This document shows, in pieces, positions 1 to 11,170 of a stretch of DNA of 64,000 bases. Made by a program: the position numbers and the translations under genes. The notes under the pieces are model-generated. The model was not told the DNA's origin. It made no database searches and was given only the letters and a program-made list of their open reading frames with translations. Each line of letters starts with the position of its first letter. The stretch's first letter is position 1. The stretch comes from Nitrosomonas cryotolerans ATCC 49181. GTDB taxonomy: Bacteria; Pseudomonadota; Gammaproteobacteria; Burkholderiales; Nitrosomonadaceae. The stretch covers positions 1,506,116-1,570,115 of the forward strand of contig NZ_FSRO01000001.1 in assembly GCF_900143275.1 (NCBI RefSeq). The letters run 5' to 3'.

Positions 1-2
1 CA

Positions 3-551
3 ATCAAGAACCGGATTGGCATTGACGAACGTCCGGTGATTGTGGAACAGAAGAGTCGCATAGGCGACTGGGAGGGCGACACCGTGATCGGCAAGAACCC
101 CCGAGGCGCATTGGTCACATTGGCCGAAAGGAGGTCGCGCTACATTCTGGCAGCCCGAGTTCTCGACAAACATGCGTTGGGTGTGACGGCGGCAGTAACG
201 CGGCTACTGCGCCCTCACAAAGGGAAGTGCTACACCATGACATTCGACAATGGGAAAGAGTTCGCGGAGCATCAAACCATCGCGGCGGAACTCAATGCGG
301 ATGTTTATTTCGCCCATCCCTACCATTCATGGGAGCGTGGCTTGAATGAGAACAGTAATGGGCTACTGCGACAGTATTTCCCCAAGGGGATGGAATTGGT
401 TGAGGCTACTCAAGAACAAGTGCAATGGGCGGTGGATAGACTCAACCATAGACCACGCAAAGTGCTTGGATTCAGAACCCCGTTTGAGGTATTCTTCGGA
501 AAGACGGTTCGCTACATCAAATCACCGTTAGGCGTTGCACTTCGAAATTGA
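3..551 (+). CDS. IS30-family transposase, 3' part (gene starts before the window)
   Basis: This is the C-terminal catalytic part of an IS30-type DDE transposase, which cuts and joins IS ends. The frame is open from base 3, so the N-terminal helix-turn-helix region lies outside the window. The IGDWEGDTVIG motif (first Asp of the DDE triad), TFDNGKEFAEH (second Asp) and YHSWERGLNENSNGLLRQYFPKG (catalytic Glu) are all present and typical of IS30. The reading frame ends at 551 in a stretch (about 530-560) that probably forms the right inverted repeat, but the left end cannot be seen to confirm it. The visible domain is intact, so the element may be functional if complete upstream. Confidence 0.93.
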   Translation: MKNRIGIDERPVIVEQKSRIGDWEGDTVIGKNPRGALVTLAERRSRYILAARVLDKHALGVTAAVTRLLRPHKGKCYTMTFDNGKEFAEHQTIAAELNADVYFAHPYHSWERGLNENSNGLLRQYFPKGMELVEATQEQVQWAVDRLNHRPRKVLGFRTPFEVFFGKTVRYIKSPLGVALRN

Positions 552-670
552 ATCCGCGCAGCAAATCAGGATAATAAATCGCTTATTCCGCAGTTTTTAT
601 GATTATGATCGGCTAAAACACATCAATTATTCAAAGTAACGACCATATTTGTGGGCTTTATTTTAAAAAC

Positions 671-689
671 TGGGTTTTGCAAAGATCTC
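671..689 (-). repeat. Half copy of the ~90-bp inverted-repeat family
   Basis: The sequence reads GGGTTTTGCAAAGATCTC, identical to the right end of the complete copies at 4140-4228 and 15016-15103. The other half is missing, so this is a truncated copy lying between two transposase remnants. Confidence 0.7.
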
Positions 690-693
690 ATAT

Positions 694-819
694 TTTCAAT
701 CATCTAAAAACATCTTGGCTGGCATCGAACTAATGCAAATGATTAGCAAAGGTCAGATGATGATGGAGGGAGCTGGCAAGATATCTTTTGCTGAGCAATT
801 TTATGGGCTGGCAGAGTAA
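694..819 (+). pseudogene. IS6-like transposase C-terminal remnant
   Basis: This short open frame ends at TAA 817-819. Its translation includes SSKNILAGIELMQMISKGQ and later FAEQFYGLAE. The pattern A-G-I-E-x-M-x-M-I-x-K-G-Q close to the C terminus is what I know from IS6-family transposases. No upstream catalytic part is present, because the frame is preceded by the truncated repeat at 671-689. It therefore appears to be a broken leftover of an insertion sequence. The identification rests on a short tail only. Confidence 0.5.
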
Positions 820-1000
820 ATCCGTCTAGTTTAAAGGGATAGCATGCCAACTCATTCGAAATATGCTTTTTTGCGCTTAATGCGACGGAATCGGCGCTGC
901 CAAACCTTGCCAGATGGCGCAATATTAAAAAAATTCCATAAAATCATGGATTTGCATCTTATTAAATGCTGTTTAGTGCCAGCTAGTACCTAACGCGTGA

Positions 1001-2563
1001 TCATTCCCATTCAATCGTAGCGGGTGGTTTACCTGAAATATCATAAACGACGCGGTTAATACCACGTACTTCGTTGATGATGCGATTAGAAACTTTACTT
1101 AATAAGGAGTAGGGAAGTTCCGCCCAGTTAGCCGTCATAAAATCCTGAGTTTGAACGGCTCTTAGTGCTACAACATAGTCATAGGTGCGTCCATCACCCA
1201 TGACGCCTACGGATTTTACTGGTAAGAATACCGCAAATGCCTGAGACGTTTTTTCATACCAGCCGGAAAGATGCAGTTCTTCAATAAAGATTGCATCTGC
1301 TTGTCTTAGTAACTCAGCATATTCGTGTTTCACCTCACCTAAAATACGGACGCCTAGGCCGGGTCCGGGGAAAGGGTGGCGAAAAACCATTTCGCGGGGT
1401 AAACCGAGAGCCAATCCGAGTTCGCGAACTTCATCTTTGAATAGCTCACGCAATGGTTCGAGTAACTGCAGGTGCAGTGTTTCGGGTAGACCACCTACAT
1501 TATGGTGTGACTTGATAGTATGTGCTTTATTTGTTTTGCTACCGGCAGATTCGATGACATCAGGATAAATTGTTCCTTGCGCAAGCCATTTCGCATCGGT
1601 AATTTTGGCCGATTCTCTTTGAAATACTTCTACAAATTCTCGCCCGATAATTCGTCGTTTTGTTTCTGGATCCGAGACACCTTGGAGATATTTAAAGAAT
1701 TCGTGACTGGCATCAACCTGAGTAACCGTAACATCTAGATTTCTTGTGAAAATATCCATGACTTGTTTGGCTTCATTGAGCCTAAGCAAGCCATTATCTA
1801 CAAATACGCAAGTTAATTGTTTGCCAATTGCTCGATGTATTAATGCAGCGGCTACAGATGAATCAACGCCACCTGATAGACCTAGAATGACTTTATCATT
1901 ACCCACGGCAGAGCGAATTTTGCCAATCGCTTCTTCCGCATAATTGGGCATATTCCAGCTATAATCGATGTTACAGATATCATGAACAAAATGTTCAATA
2001 ATCGCTTTGCCTTGCAAGGTATGGGTAACCTCAGGATGAAATTGAATGCCATAAAACTGACGTGTTTCATCCGCCATTGCCGCAATAGGGGTGGCCGTAT
2101 TGTATGCCATGATCTTAAAGCCAGGTGGTAATGTTACGATCTTGTCACCGTGACTCATCCAGACATCCAGAATATTCTGACCTTTAGTGTTAGTCCGGTC
2201 TTGAATATTCTGTAATAAGCTGCCGTCTGTTGCTGTGGATACTTCAGCATAGCCAAATTCTCTTATCCGGGCGGTCTCAACCGTGCCACCTAATTGTGCT
2301 GCCATCGTTTGCATACCATAGCAAATGCCCAATACCGGAATGCCTAGCTCAAATACAATTTGTGGTGCACGGGGTGTTTCATCTTCGGTGACCGATGCGG
2401 GGCCACCCGATAAGATGATTCCTTTAGGATCATAGTCTTTAATGAATTGTGGACTGATATCGTAAGGATGTAGTTCGCAATAGACACTGGTTTCTCGCAC
2501 ACGCCGCGCAATTAATTGTGTGTATTGAGAACCAAAGTCTAGAATAAGAATTTTCTGGTGCAT
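1001..2563 (-). CDS. guaA: GMP synthase (glutamine-hydrolysing)
   Basis: Converts XMP, ATP and glutamine to GMP, the last step of guanine nucleotide synthesis in the cytoplasm. The class I glutamine amidotransferase domain has its nucleophile in GICYGMQ (Cys81) and the His/Glu pair in FHPEVTH (H176, E178). The ATP-pyrophosphatase domain has the P-loop GLSGGVDSS near residues 228-236. The C-terminal dimerisation domain ends in the conserved KPPATIEWE. At 520 residues it is slightly shorter than the E. coli protein and complete. The gene starts 12 bases after guaB, so the two almost certainly form one transcript. Confidence 0.98.
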   Translation of the reverse strand: MHQKILILDFGSQYTQLIARRVRETSVYCELHPYDISPQFIKDYDPKGIILSGGPASVTEDETPRAPQIVFELGIPVLGICYGMQTMAAQLGGTVETARIREFGYAEVSTATDGSLLQNIQDRTNTKGQNILDVWMSHGDKIVTLPPGFKIMAYNTATPIAAMADETRQFYGIQFHPEVTHTLQGKAIIEHFVHDICNIDYSWNMPNYAEEAIGKIRSAVGNDKVILGLSGGVDSSVAAALIHRAIGKQLTCVFVDNGLLRLNEAKQVMDIFTRNLDVTVTQVDASHEFFKYLQGVSDPETKRRIIGREFVEVFQRESAKITDAKWLAQGTIYPDVIESAGSKTNKAHTIKSHHNVGGLPETLHLQLLEPLRELFKDEVRELGLALGLPREMVFRHPFPGPGLGVRILGEVKHEYAELLRQADAIFIEELHLSGWYEKTSQAFAVFLPVKSVGVMGDGRTYDYVVALRAVQTQDFMTANWAELPYSLLSKVSNRIINEVRGINRVVYDISGKPPATIEWE

Positions 2564-2575
2564 ATAGGATCGTTT

Positions 2576-4502
<1,927 letters not shown>

Positions 4503-4958
4503 ATGCGACATATCCTGCTGCCAGCGCTACTATTTGTATTAAGCATCGTTGCACAGGCTCAAATATATAAGTGGGTTGATAAAAATGGTCATATGCAATA
4601 TTCCGATTTGCCACCGCCATCAGATGTCACCCAGGATAACAGGGGGCTCAGTATTCAATCGATGCCACCGCGATTCGATGACAATAATAAAACTAATACT
4701 GGAAAAAGTTTGTCTGAAGAAAAGTTGGAATTCGAGAAACGACAGCTTGCCAGGCGAGAAGCTGAGAATAAACGACAGATTGAGGCTGAAGAAAATAAAA
4801 AGAAGTGTAACGAGGCTCAAGGTAGATTGAAAATATTCCGGGAGTCACCCCGCTTGACTATACCTGATGGAAAAGGAGGAATTGTTTATGTTGATAGTCA
4901 TATGCGGGATGAGAAAATAGAAAAGGCGAAAAAGAATATCGCGGCCTACTGCAACTAA
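4503..4958 (+). CDS. Secreted DUF4124-domain protein
   Basis: This 151-residue protein has an N-terminal signal peptide (MRHILLPALLFVLSIVAQAQ). It is followed directly by the IYKWVDKNGHMQYSDLPPP motif that defines DUF4124, a small periplasmic domain widespread in proteobacteria with no settled function. The rest is a charged, probably helical segment rich in Glu, Lys and Arg (about residues 70-105), then a short C-terminal region. It is preceded by a Shine-Dalgarno-like GGAGAG ending five bases before the ATG. It stands alone, converging on the glycosylase gene downstream. Confidence 0.85.
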   Translation: MRHILLPALLFVLSIVAQAQIYKWVDKNGHMQYSDLPPPSDVTQDNRGLSIQSMPPRFDDNNKTNTGKSLSEEKLEFEKRQLARREAENKRQIEAEENKKKCNEAQGRLKIFRESPRLTIPDGKGGIVYVDSHMRDEKIEKAKKNIAAYCN

Positions 4959-5017
4959 GCAAGGGTAGAAACCTTATAATAAGTTAATAAGTGCTCACGC
5001 ACTCTCATTCATTGAGC

Positions 5018-5106
5018 GAGATCTTTGCAAAACTCCAATAGCTTAAAAATTAATCTTTTATAATCAAGATTATATAACTTTCGGTGGGGGCTTTTGTAAA
5101 AGTCTC
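5018..5106 (+). repeat. Small inverted-repeat element, complete copy 2
   Basis: It runs from GAGATCTTTGCAAAACTCC to GGGGGCTTTTGTAAAAGTCTC, with the family core AAAATTAATCTTTTATAATCAA between. Its right part (5070-5106) overlaps the 3' end of the converging glycosylase gene and supplies that gene's last codons and stop. Confidence 0.8.
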
Positions 5107-5690
5107 TGAGCAAGTATGTTTGACAGATGTACCTGAAGCGCTGGAAGTACGTCGGCTTCAAACCACGGATTCCGGCGTAGCCAAAGATTGTTTCTCGGGC
5201 TTGGATGTGGTAGCGGGATTATGTGCGGCCAGTGGGTGCGCCATGCTTTAACCCGGTTAGTGACAGAAAGATTCGCTTCGTTAAAATAATATGTTTGCGC
5301 GTATTGCCCGAGCACTAGAGTAACTTTCAGATGTCGCAGGTGTCTGAGAAGCGCTGTGCGCCAAATAGGGGCACATTCGGGTCGGGGGGGCAAATCTCCC
5401 GATTGTCCTGAACCGGGGAAGCAAAAACCCATCGGTAAAATAGCGATCTGCTTGGGGTCATAGAAGGTTTCGTATGTTATGCCCAACCATTCACGTAAGC
5501 GATTCCCGCTAGCATCATTGAACGGTATCCTTGAGTTATGAGCTCTTCTGCCGGGTGCTTGCCCCGCAATCAGAATACTTGCTTCTGGATCCAGTTGAAG
5601 GATTGGCCGAGGGTCGAGCGGTAAATGGGCTTTACAGGCTGTGCAGGCCAGCACTTCAACTAATAAAGATGAAAAGGGCATTCTGGACAT
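5070..5690 (-). CDS. Uracil-DNA glycosylase family protein
   Basis: Probably excises uracil, or is a relative of such enzymes, in base-excision repair. Motif 1 appears as LIAGQAPGRRAHNSRIPF, resembling the GEAPG(xxE) region of family 4/5 glycosylases. A CTAC pair (CTACKAH) near the N terminus recalls metal or Fe-S ligands, but the four-Cys set of family 4 is not obvious. LPHPSPRN corresponds to the conserved HPS motif 2. I chose the ATG at 5690 because GAGGAAA lies just before it; an upstream in-frame ATG at 5720 is possible. The final residues (about QRLLQKPPPKVI) and the stop lie inside the small repeat at 5018-5106, so the native C terminus may have been replaced. Confidence 0.85.
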   Translation of the reverse strand: MSRMPFSSLLVEVLACTACKAHLPLDPRPILQLDPEASILIAGQAPGRRAHNSRIPFNDASGNRLREWLGITYETFYDPKQIAILPMGFCFPGSGQSGDLPPRPECAPIWRTALLRHLRHLKVTLVLGQYAQTYYFNEANLSVTNRVKAWRTHWPHIIPLPHPSPRNNLWLRRNPWFEADVLPALQVHLSNILAQRLLQKPPPKVI

Positions 5691-5720
5691 GGTTTCCTCA
5701 CTTGAGTGGCTAAACATCAA

Positions 5721-6265
5721 TTCAGCAGCTGTAGTGGCAACATCGCTTTTTCCATCATAAGCTTATACTTCCCAAACCTGTTTCATCAAGGCATTTTAAT
5801 ATGGCTGGAAATTCAAATATTTTTTGTGTACAGTATATTAGGAGAGACCTTTACAAAGCCCCAATAGTTTAAAAATTAACTCTTTATAATCAAAAGTCGA
5901 AAACTTCTGGCGAGGGCTTTTGCAAAAGCCTCCAGGAATGGTTCCTTGTCTGTATTTAGCTTAGATAATTTTTAATTTAATTTAAATTAGAAAGAATGGG
6001 ATGGAGGAATCGTTCTGCTTTACCGTGGAACATCAGTGTTATTTTTATCTAAGTTATTGTTTGTGTATTAGTATTCTATATGCTTGTTGTTTGGATAACG
6101 TGTATGTTCTGAATAAAAATCAAATCTTACACGTTGTTTCCGCAGACATAATGAATTGACACATGTGCAAAGCATGCGTCTCATGCCTGTGGCGTAGTGA
6201 TATACCGTAAAGAGTGAAAATATTTCGGCCTCTTGGGCCAGAACGACCACTAATCGGAGATTATT
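5721..6265. other. Intergenic region with repeat copy 3
   Basis: No supported gene. It contains the inverted-repeat copy at 5844-5933 and AT-rich sequence before the cytochrome gene. A 60-codon minus-strand frame at 6068-6250 has no recognisable features and was not accepted. Confidence 0.6.
5844..5933 (+). repeat. Small inverted-repeat element, complete copy 3
   Basis: It begins GAGACCTTTACAAAGCCCC and ends GCGAGGGCTTTTGCAAAAGCCTCC around the usual AAAATTAACTCTTTATAATCAA core. It is in the same orientation as copies 2, 4 and 7. Confidence 0.8.
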
Positions 6266-7573
6266 ATGTCAAAACGTTATCAATGTATTATTTTTATCGT
6301 AGTAAGTCTGATCAGTTTCGTCTTTGTTATTCCATACAGCTCTGCGAGAGATCGCGGCAGGTCGAATGACAGTCAACTTGAGAATGCGCTCAGGACGCTG
6401 GAAGAAGGGAAAGAGATCTTCCGTTTTGATACATTTGGGGATGAAAAGTTTTGGGGCGATACGTTGAGGCTCCATGAATCCATTTCCCAGGCTGTTGATC
6501 CAAAAACTGCATTCGCAGTGGGTCTGAAAGTTGATGTTAGTGCACTTCCCAGACGATTACAGCGAGCTCTTGAGCGTGGTGAGGTGGATCTCACTGACCC
6601 GGCAACCACGCTTACCTTAATTAAACAGGATGCGGTTCTAGGCGTAAAAGGGCGGTTTGATGGGAACAACATGACCTCAATCGGGATTACTTGTGCGTTG
6701 TGTCATTCGACCGTTGATGATTCTTTTGCGCCGGGAATCGGCCATCGCCTGGATGGCTGGGCCAATCGCGATCTAAATGTTGGTGCGATCATTGCATTGG
6801 CACCTAATTTACAGCCGTATGTTAATTTATTGGGGGTTGATGAAGATACTGTCAAACTTGTTCTGAATAGCTGGGGGCCTGGTAAATTTGATGCCGCATT
6901 GGGTTTCGATGGAGCAGCATTTAAGCCAGATTCTCAGATTCCGGGCGCGGTGCTCATTCCACCGGCGTTTGGATTGGCAGGTGTTAATCTGCATACCTCA
7001 ACGGGCTGGGGCGGCGTTTCACATTGGAATGCATTGGTTGCTGTACTTGAGATGCATGGCCAAGGAACTTTTATTGATGCGCGTTTGAAAGATAGTACTA
7101 AATTTCCGCTTGCGGCCGCTAATAACTTTGACAATGTGCGGCCTGGTCCCGGTGAGGAGGATTTAGTGACATCAAAATTACCTGCGTTACACCTCTATCA
7201 GTTAGCGCTTAAATCACCAGAACCACCAAGAGATAGCTTTAGCGAAGTAGCGGCGGCTCGCGGAGAGGAGCTATTTAATAATAAGGCGGATTGTGCACGT
7301 TGCCATGTGCCGCCTCTGTTTACTGAGCCGGGCTGGAATATACATACACCTGAGGAAATTGGTATTGATGATTTCCAGGCTAAGCGCGGACCTGAAAATG
7401 GGTATCGTACCGCTCCATTAAAGGGCTTATGGGCACACACAAAAGGAGGGTTTTATCATGATGGGCGTTTCATGACGCTACAGAGTGTTATTGATCATTA
7501 TGATACCTTTTTCGGATTGTTGCTATCGGAAGGAGAAAAAGTGGATTTAGAAGAATATCTGAAATCGTTGTAA
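6266..7573 (+). CDS. Periplasmic diheme cytochrome c
   Basis: This 435-residue protein has a cleavable signal peptide (about residues 1-27, ending SSA) and two heme c attachment motifs, CALCH at 143-147 and CARCH at 343-347. The second motif sits in a typical cytochrome c domain (GEELFNNKADCARCHVPP), with a likely distal ligand region near the C terminus (GGFYHDGRFMTLQSVIDHY). That C-terminal layout (YRTAPLKGLW then FYHDG) resembles the cytochrome c peroxidase/MauG superfamily, but the N-terminal half is different, so I do not name a substrate. It presumably carries electrons in the periplasm. It appears monocistronic, with a hairpin about 40 bases after the stop. Confidence 0.85.
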   Translation: MSKRYQCIIFIVVSLISFVFVIPYSSARDRGRSNDSQLENALRTLEEGKEIFRFDTFGDEKFWGDTLRLHESISQAVDPKTAFAVGLKVDVSALPRRLQRALERGEVDLTDPATTLTLIKQDAVLGVKGRFDGNNMTSIGITCALCHSTVDDSFAPGIGHRLDGWANRDLNVGAIIALAPNLQPYVNLLGVDEDTVKLVLNSWGPGKFDAALGFDGAAFKPDSQIPGAVLIPPAFGLAGVNLHTSTGWGGVSHWNALVAVLEMHGQGTFIDARLKDSTKFPLAAANNFDNVRPGPGEEDLVTSKLPALHLYQLALKSPEPPRDSFSEVAAARGEELFNNKADCARCHVPPLFTEPGWNIHTPEEIGIDDFQAKRGPENGYRTAPLKGLWAHTKGGFYHDGRFMTLQSVIDHYDTFFGLLLSEGEKVDLEEYLKSL

Positions 7574-7613
7574 TTCTAATTTTTATATTTAGAAACGACT
7601 TGTTATGGTTTAT

Positions 7614-7640
7614 GTGCACTGTTTGAAGTTAGCAGTGCAC
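7614..7640 (+). terminator. Stem-loop after the diheme cytochrome gene
   Basis: GTGCACTG (7614-7621) and CAGTGCAC (7633-7640) form a perfect 8-bp stem with an 11-base loop, 40 bases past the cytochrome stop codon. No clear U-tract follows, so it may be a transcript end stabiliser rather than an intrinsic terminator. Confidence 0.45.
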
Positions 7641-7802
7641 ACTAATACTAGAATCATAGTCTGACGGTTTTATTATTGTACTTTGTAGACTAACAGTAGT
7701 TATTGTCTTGTTATCACAAGGTGAAGATAACAATGAAACGGTATTATTTTTCATTTCAATAAAAAGATAACCGATTCCTTTTTTTTATTTTAATCATGAT
7801 TA

Positions 7803-7893
7803 GAGATCTTTGCAAAATCCCAATAATTGAAAAATTAATACTTTATAATCAATAGCATAAAATTTTTGGCAAGGGCTTTTGCAAAAGCCTCTC
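7803..7893 (+). repeat. Small inverted-repeat element, complete copy 4
   Basis: It begins GAGATCTTTGCAAAATCCC and ends AAGGGCTTTTGCAAAAGCCTC. It lies between two converging genes, the commonest position for this family here. Confidence 0.8.
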
Positions 7894-7923
7894 AAAAGCT
7901 AAACGGTTATCATTTGAATGGTG

Positions 7924-8232
7924 CTATGTATTTTGTGTTGTTTTTTTCATTGCTCGTTTTCTTCGCATTTCCTTGGGATTAACAATAACCGCTCGATAAA
8001 TCTCGACACGGTCACGATGGCGTAGGATCGTTTCAGGATCTACAAATTGGCTGAATATACCCAACTTGTTTTTTGCCAAGTCTATATCCGGAAACAAAGT
8101 GATTATCTCAGAAAGTATAATTGCTCGCGTTACGGTTGTCCCTGCCGGCACACTTAATCGCTTAAGTATCTGGTTACGGGGTAATGCATAGGCCACTTCG
8201 ATGTCTATGTATTGTTTGTCATGGTTTTCCAT
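7924..8232 (-). CDS. rnfH: RnfH-family ubiquitin-fold protein (RatB)
   Basis: A small beta-grasp protein (about 102 residues) of the RnfH/UPF0125 family. The name comes from linkage to rnf genes elsewhere; the molecular role is unsettled. IDIEVAYALP at the N terminus and DPETILRHRDRVEIYR near residue 75 are the family hallmarks. A basic tail (KEMRRKRAMKK) follows. I place the start at the ATG at 8232, which overlaps the end of ratA by 14 bases; the frame extends further upstream into ratA without conserved sequence. The overlap implies translational coupling with ratA, the usual partner. Confidence 0.93.
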   Translation of the reverse strand: MENHDKQYIDIEVAYALPRNQILKRLSVPAGTTVTRAIILSEIITLFPDIDLAKNKLGIFSQFVDPETILRHRDRVEIYRAVIVNPKEMRRKRAMKKTTQNT

Positions 8233-8656
8233 AGACTGTACCTGCGCGTTCGATGAAAGCTTCCACAAAACTATTGGCAATCATATAGAACACTGGTCCC
8301 ACCAGTTTCTCCAGTAGTGCATGAGAAAAAGTGTAATGCAAACGGAACTCTATCTTGCAAGCATCATCTGATAATGGAATAAAGCGCCAGTGGCCGTCGA
8401 GATGCTGAAAAGGGCCATCCAGTAATGTCATCTCAATTAATTCGGGTGGATGGCGCGTGTTCTCGGTAGTAAAACTATGTTTAACATGAAGATAATTAAT
8501 TTTTACTGTTGCATGCGTTATCTTCTCGTTCTGTGGCTCCACTGATGCGCCGCCGCACCATGGAAGAAACTCTGGATAGTCTTCAACCGCATCAACCAGA
8601 GCAAACATCTGGCTTGCTGAATATTCAACTAAAACTGATTTTTTTATTTCTGCCAT
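8219..8656 (-). CDS. ratA: RatA/Coq10-type START-domain protein
   Basis: A 145-residue START/SRPBCC-fold protein. The family includes E. coli RatA, reported to block 70S ribosome association, and Coq10, a ubiquinone-binding protein; which role applies is not settled by sequence. Typical are VEYSASQMFALVDAVEDYPEFLPWC at the N terminus, LLDGPFQHLDGHWRF in the middle and LEKLVGPVFYMIANSFVEAF in the C-terminal helix. It overlaps rnfH downstream and is divergent from smpB with about 100 bases between, the widespread proteobacterial arrangement. Confidence 0.93.
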   Translation of the reverse strand: MAEIKKSVLVEYSASQMFALVDAVEDYPEFLPWCGGASVEPQNEKITHATVKINYLHVKHSFTTENTRHPPELIEMTLLDGPFQHLDGHWRFIPLSDDACKIEFRLHYTFSHALLEKLVGPVFYMIANSFVEAFIERAGTVYGKP

Positions 8657-8757
8657 AAATGAATCACCTCGCTTGAATGAGGTAATGTTGATAAACTGAT
8701 AAAATACCCGAAATTTAAAAAATTACTTATTTCAAAATTACTTATTTTCTTTCCCAC

Positions 8758-9201
8758 ATGAGCATCGTCCAAAATAAAAAAGCTTACCATGATTATTTTA
8801 TCGAAGAAAAATACGAATCAGGTATGGTGCTTGAAGGTTGGGAAGTCAAAGCAATCCGTGCCGGGCGAGTTCAATTAAAAGAAGCCTATGTTGTCATCCG
8901 GAAAGGAGAATTATACCTCATTGGTTGCCATATTAGTTCCCTACCAACTGCATCGACTCATATCCTCCCTGATCCAGTACGGACTCGCAAGTTATTATTG
9001 CATATTGAGCAAATAAAACGACTTATCGGAAAGGTTGAACGTTCCGGTTACACTTTAGTTGCACTAGATATGCATTATAAAGCAGGTAGAATTAAGCTGG
9101 AAGTGGGATTAGCTAAGGGTAAGAAACAACATGATAAACGTGAATCTGAAAAACAGAAAGAATGGGAACGTGATAAGCAGCGACTCATGCGTGATAAATA
9201 G
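8758..9201 (+). CDS. smpB: SsrA-binding protein SmpB
   Basis: Binds tmRNA and delivers it to stalled ribosomes for trans-translation. At 147 residues it is near the usual length. The N-terminal [29 protein letters not shown] and the [12 protein letters not shown]-like segment in the basic C-terminal tail ([12 protein letters not shown]) are diagnostic. The tail rich in Lys, Arg and Glu is the part that enters the mRNA channel. The tmRNA gene itself is not seen in the window. Confidence 0.97.
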   Translation: MSIVQNKKAYHDYFIEEKYESGMVLEGWEVKAIRAGRVQLKEAYVVIRKGELYLIGCHISSLPTASTHILPDPVRTRKLLLHIEQIKRLIGKVERSGYTLVALDMHYKAGRIKLEVGLAKGKKQHDKRESEKQKEWERDKQRLMRDK

Positions 9202-9255
9202 TGTTCAGACTATCAGTATTAAATTTAAAAACCTGTAAACGAGATTGTTAATGAT

Positions 9256-10269
9256 ATGCAAAAACCGATTGCTATTTGGCTGTTAATTTGTGGTGTCATG
9301 GTATTTGCCATGGTGGTTGTAGGTGGCGTTACACGATTGACGCATTCAGGCCTCTCTATCGTTGAGTGGCAGCCTATTGTTGGTACGATTCCTCCATTAA
9401 GTCAAGGTGATTGGGACGAACTCCTCGAAAAATACCAGGAGACACCACAGTATCAGAAAATAAACAAAGGAATGAGCCTGGATGAATTTAAAGGTATATT
9501 CTGGTGGGAATACTTTCACCGCTTATTGGGACGTGCTATCGGATTCATATTCTTTATTCCTTTTGTTTATTTCCTAGTGAGAAAGAAAATCGATCGCCCG
9601 CTAGGAATGAAGTTAACTGGCATTTTTGTATTAGGCGGGTTACAAGGATTAATGGGTTGGTATATGGTAATGAGTGGATTGGTGGATAATCCACATGTGA
9701 GCCAGTATCGGCTGACAGCGCATCTGGGGCTGGCATTTGTTATTTATGCGGCTATACTCTGGGTGGCTATGGGATTATTATCTCCAAAAAATCATGATCA
9801 GCAGGATAGAAATAGCTTATTAAATTTACGTCGATTTTCTATTGGATTGACGAGTCTCATTTTTATCATGATTCTGTCCGGTGGTTTTGTTGCCGGTATT
9901 CAAGCTGGATTAGCCTATAATACTTTTCCGCTTATGAATGGTTACTTAATACCACCAGATCTGTTTTTATTAGAACCCTGGTATCGTAATTTCTTCGATA
10001 ATATAACAACAGTGCAATTCGATCATCGCCTCATTGCCTGGCTACTGGCGATTCTGGTGCCTGTTTTCTGGTTTAAAGCAAGGAAATACCCATTTTCTGG
10101 TTCTGCGCGCTTGGCATGCCATTTTTTGCTTGTTATGTTAATGATACAGATTAGTCTGGGTATAGGAACTTTATTGTTAGCGGTTCCACTGCCTTTAGCA
10201 GCTGCACATCAAGCAGGTGCAATGTTACTTTTTACTGCTGCACTTTGGATGAGTCACCAATTGCGTTAG
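9256..10269 (+). CDS. ctaA: Heme A synthase (CtaA/Cox15 family)
   Basis: Oxidises the C8 methyl group of heme O to give heme A for aa3-type cytochrome oxidases, in the cytoplasmic membrane. The protein has 337 residues and about eight membrane helices. Family signatures are [20 protein letters not shown] near residue 20, [15 protein letters not shown] near residue 85 (heme-ligand His), [16 protein letters not shown] near 145, [12 protein letters not shown] near 255 and [11 protein letters not shown] near the C terminus. The pseudo-duplicated four-helix pattern is complete. Presence implies a heme-A oxidase elsewhere in the genome. Confidence 0.95.
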   Translation: MQKPIAIWLLICGVMVFAMVVVGGVTRLTHSGLSIVEWQPIVGTIPPLSQGDWDELLEKYQETPQYQKINKGMSLDEFKGIFWWEYFHRLLGRAIGFIFFIPFVYFLVRKKIDRPLGMKLTGIFVLGGLQGLMGWYMVMSGLVDNPHVSQYRLTAHLGLAFVIYAAILWVAMGLLSPKNHDQQDRNSLLNLRRFSIGLTSLIFIMILSGGFVAGIQAGLAYNTFPLMNGYLIPPDLFLLEPWYRNFFDNITTVQFDHRLIAWLLAILVPVFWFKARKYPFSGSARLACHFLLVMLMIQISLGIGTLLLAVPLPLAAAHQAGAMLLFTAALWMSHQLR

Positions 10270-10417
10270 ATTCAAAAGATCTGCCTGGTGTAGAGTGGCG
10301 TGACGTATTTGTTGGTTGAAAAACAGTTTTCATGAAAAGGTTGATTAATTTTTAGCGATTCATCGGTCATAATTATGTCAGATTCTTTTATTTACCTAAT
10401 AGGATAATTTTTTACCG

Positions 10418-11098
10418 ATGACAATATGTTCTGCGCTTCCTGTACTTTCTTTGCTTGAAACGCGGGTCCTGGCTGTGTTGGCTGAGAAACAATACACAGT
10501 ACCAGACACTTATCCGCTGACATTAAATACGTTGGTGACGGGTTGTAATCAGAGAACCAGTCGTGATCCGATTATGAATGCTTCTCAGGTAGAGATTCAG
10601 ATAGCTATTGATAATTTAAAGCATATGTCGCTGGTTATTGAATCAAGTGGAGGACGGGCGGCTCGTTTTGCACACAACCTGAAACCGGTATTGCAGATTC
10701 CTATACAGTCGGCTGCTCTGATGACGACACTGATGTTGCGAGGTCCGCAGACAGCGGGGGAATTGCGTATTAATAGTGAAAGATTGCACAAATTTGCTGA
10801 TATTTCTTCGGTTGAGAGTTTTTTAGCAGAGCTGGCTGAACGTACAGCAGGTGCTCTAGTGATGGAATTGCCGCGCCAGCCTGGTTCGCGCGAAAATCGT
10901 TGGATGCATTTGCTTTCCGGTACGTCTGGTATCGAAGAATATAAGATGATGATGACGCAGACAGCAGACCCGGTAATCGCTATAGATGAAATAGCTGTGC
11001 TTAAAGCAGATATGGCTAGGTTGTCATCTGAAGTCAGTGCCTTACGCAAGATAATCGCTAAATTGTGTACAGAATTGGATATTACCATCGATGATTAA
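10418..11098 (+). CDS. YceH-family (DUF480) protein
   Basis: A 226-residue protein of the DUF480/YceH family with tandem winged-helix folds and no established function. Family marks are LLETRVLAVLAEKQYTVPDTYPLTLNTL at the N terminus, NQRTSRDP near residue 45, and the second domain with LMLRGPQTAGELR. The C-terminal tail (about 190-226) looks like a short coiled coil (AVLKADMARLSSEVSALRKI). It is alone on its strand between ctaA and the flavin reductase. Confidence 0.92.
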   Translation: MTICSALPVLSLLETRVLAVLAEKQYTVPDTYPLTLNTLVTGCNQRTSRDPIMNASQVEIQIAIDNLKHMSLVIESSGGRAARFAHNLKPVLQIPIQSAALMTTLMLRGPQTAGELRINSERLHKFADISSVESFLAELAERTAGALVMELPRQPGSRENRWMHLLSGTSGIEEYKMMMTQTADPVIAIDEIAVLKADMARLSSEVSALRKIIAKLCTELDITIDD

Positions 11099-11170
11099 AT
11101 TTTTGGAAATTTCTAAAGAAATTCATTACGCTGTTACCTATATGCGGCCACGATATTTAAAGGAGTGCCC

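Larger units (their letters stand above)
7574..7923. other. Intergenic region between converging genes
   Basis: No gene. It contains the hairpin at 7614-7640 and repeat copy 4 at 7803-7893. Confidence 0.6.

Noticed and set aside
6068-6250. 60-codon minus-strand frame before the cytochrome gene
   Set aside because: No ribosome site and no family-like sequence.
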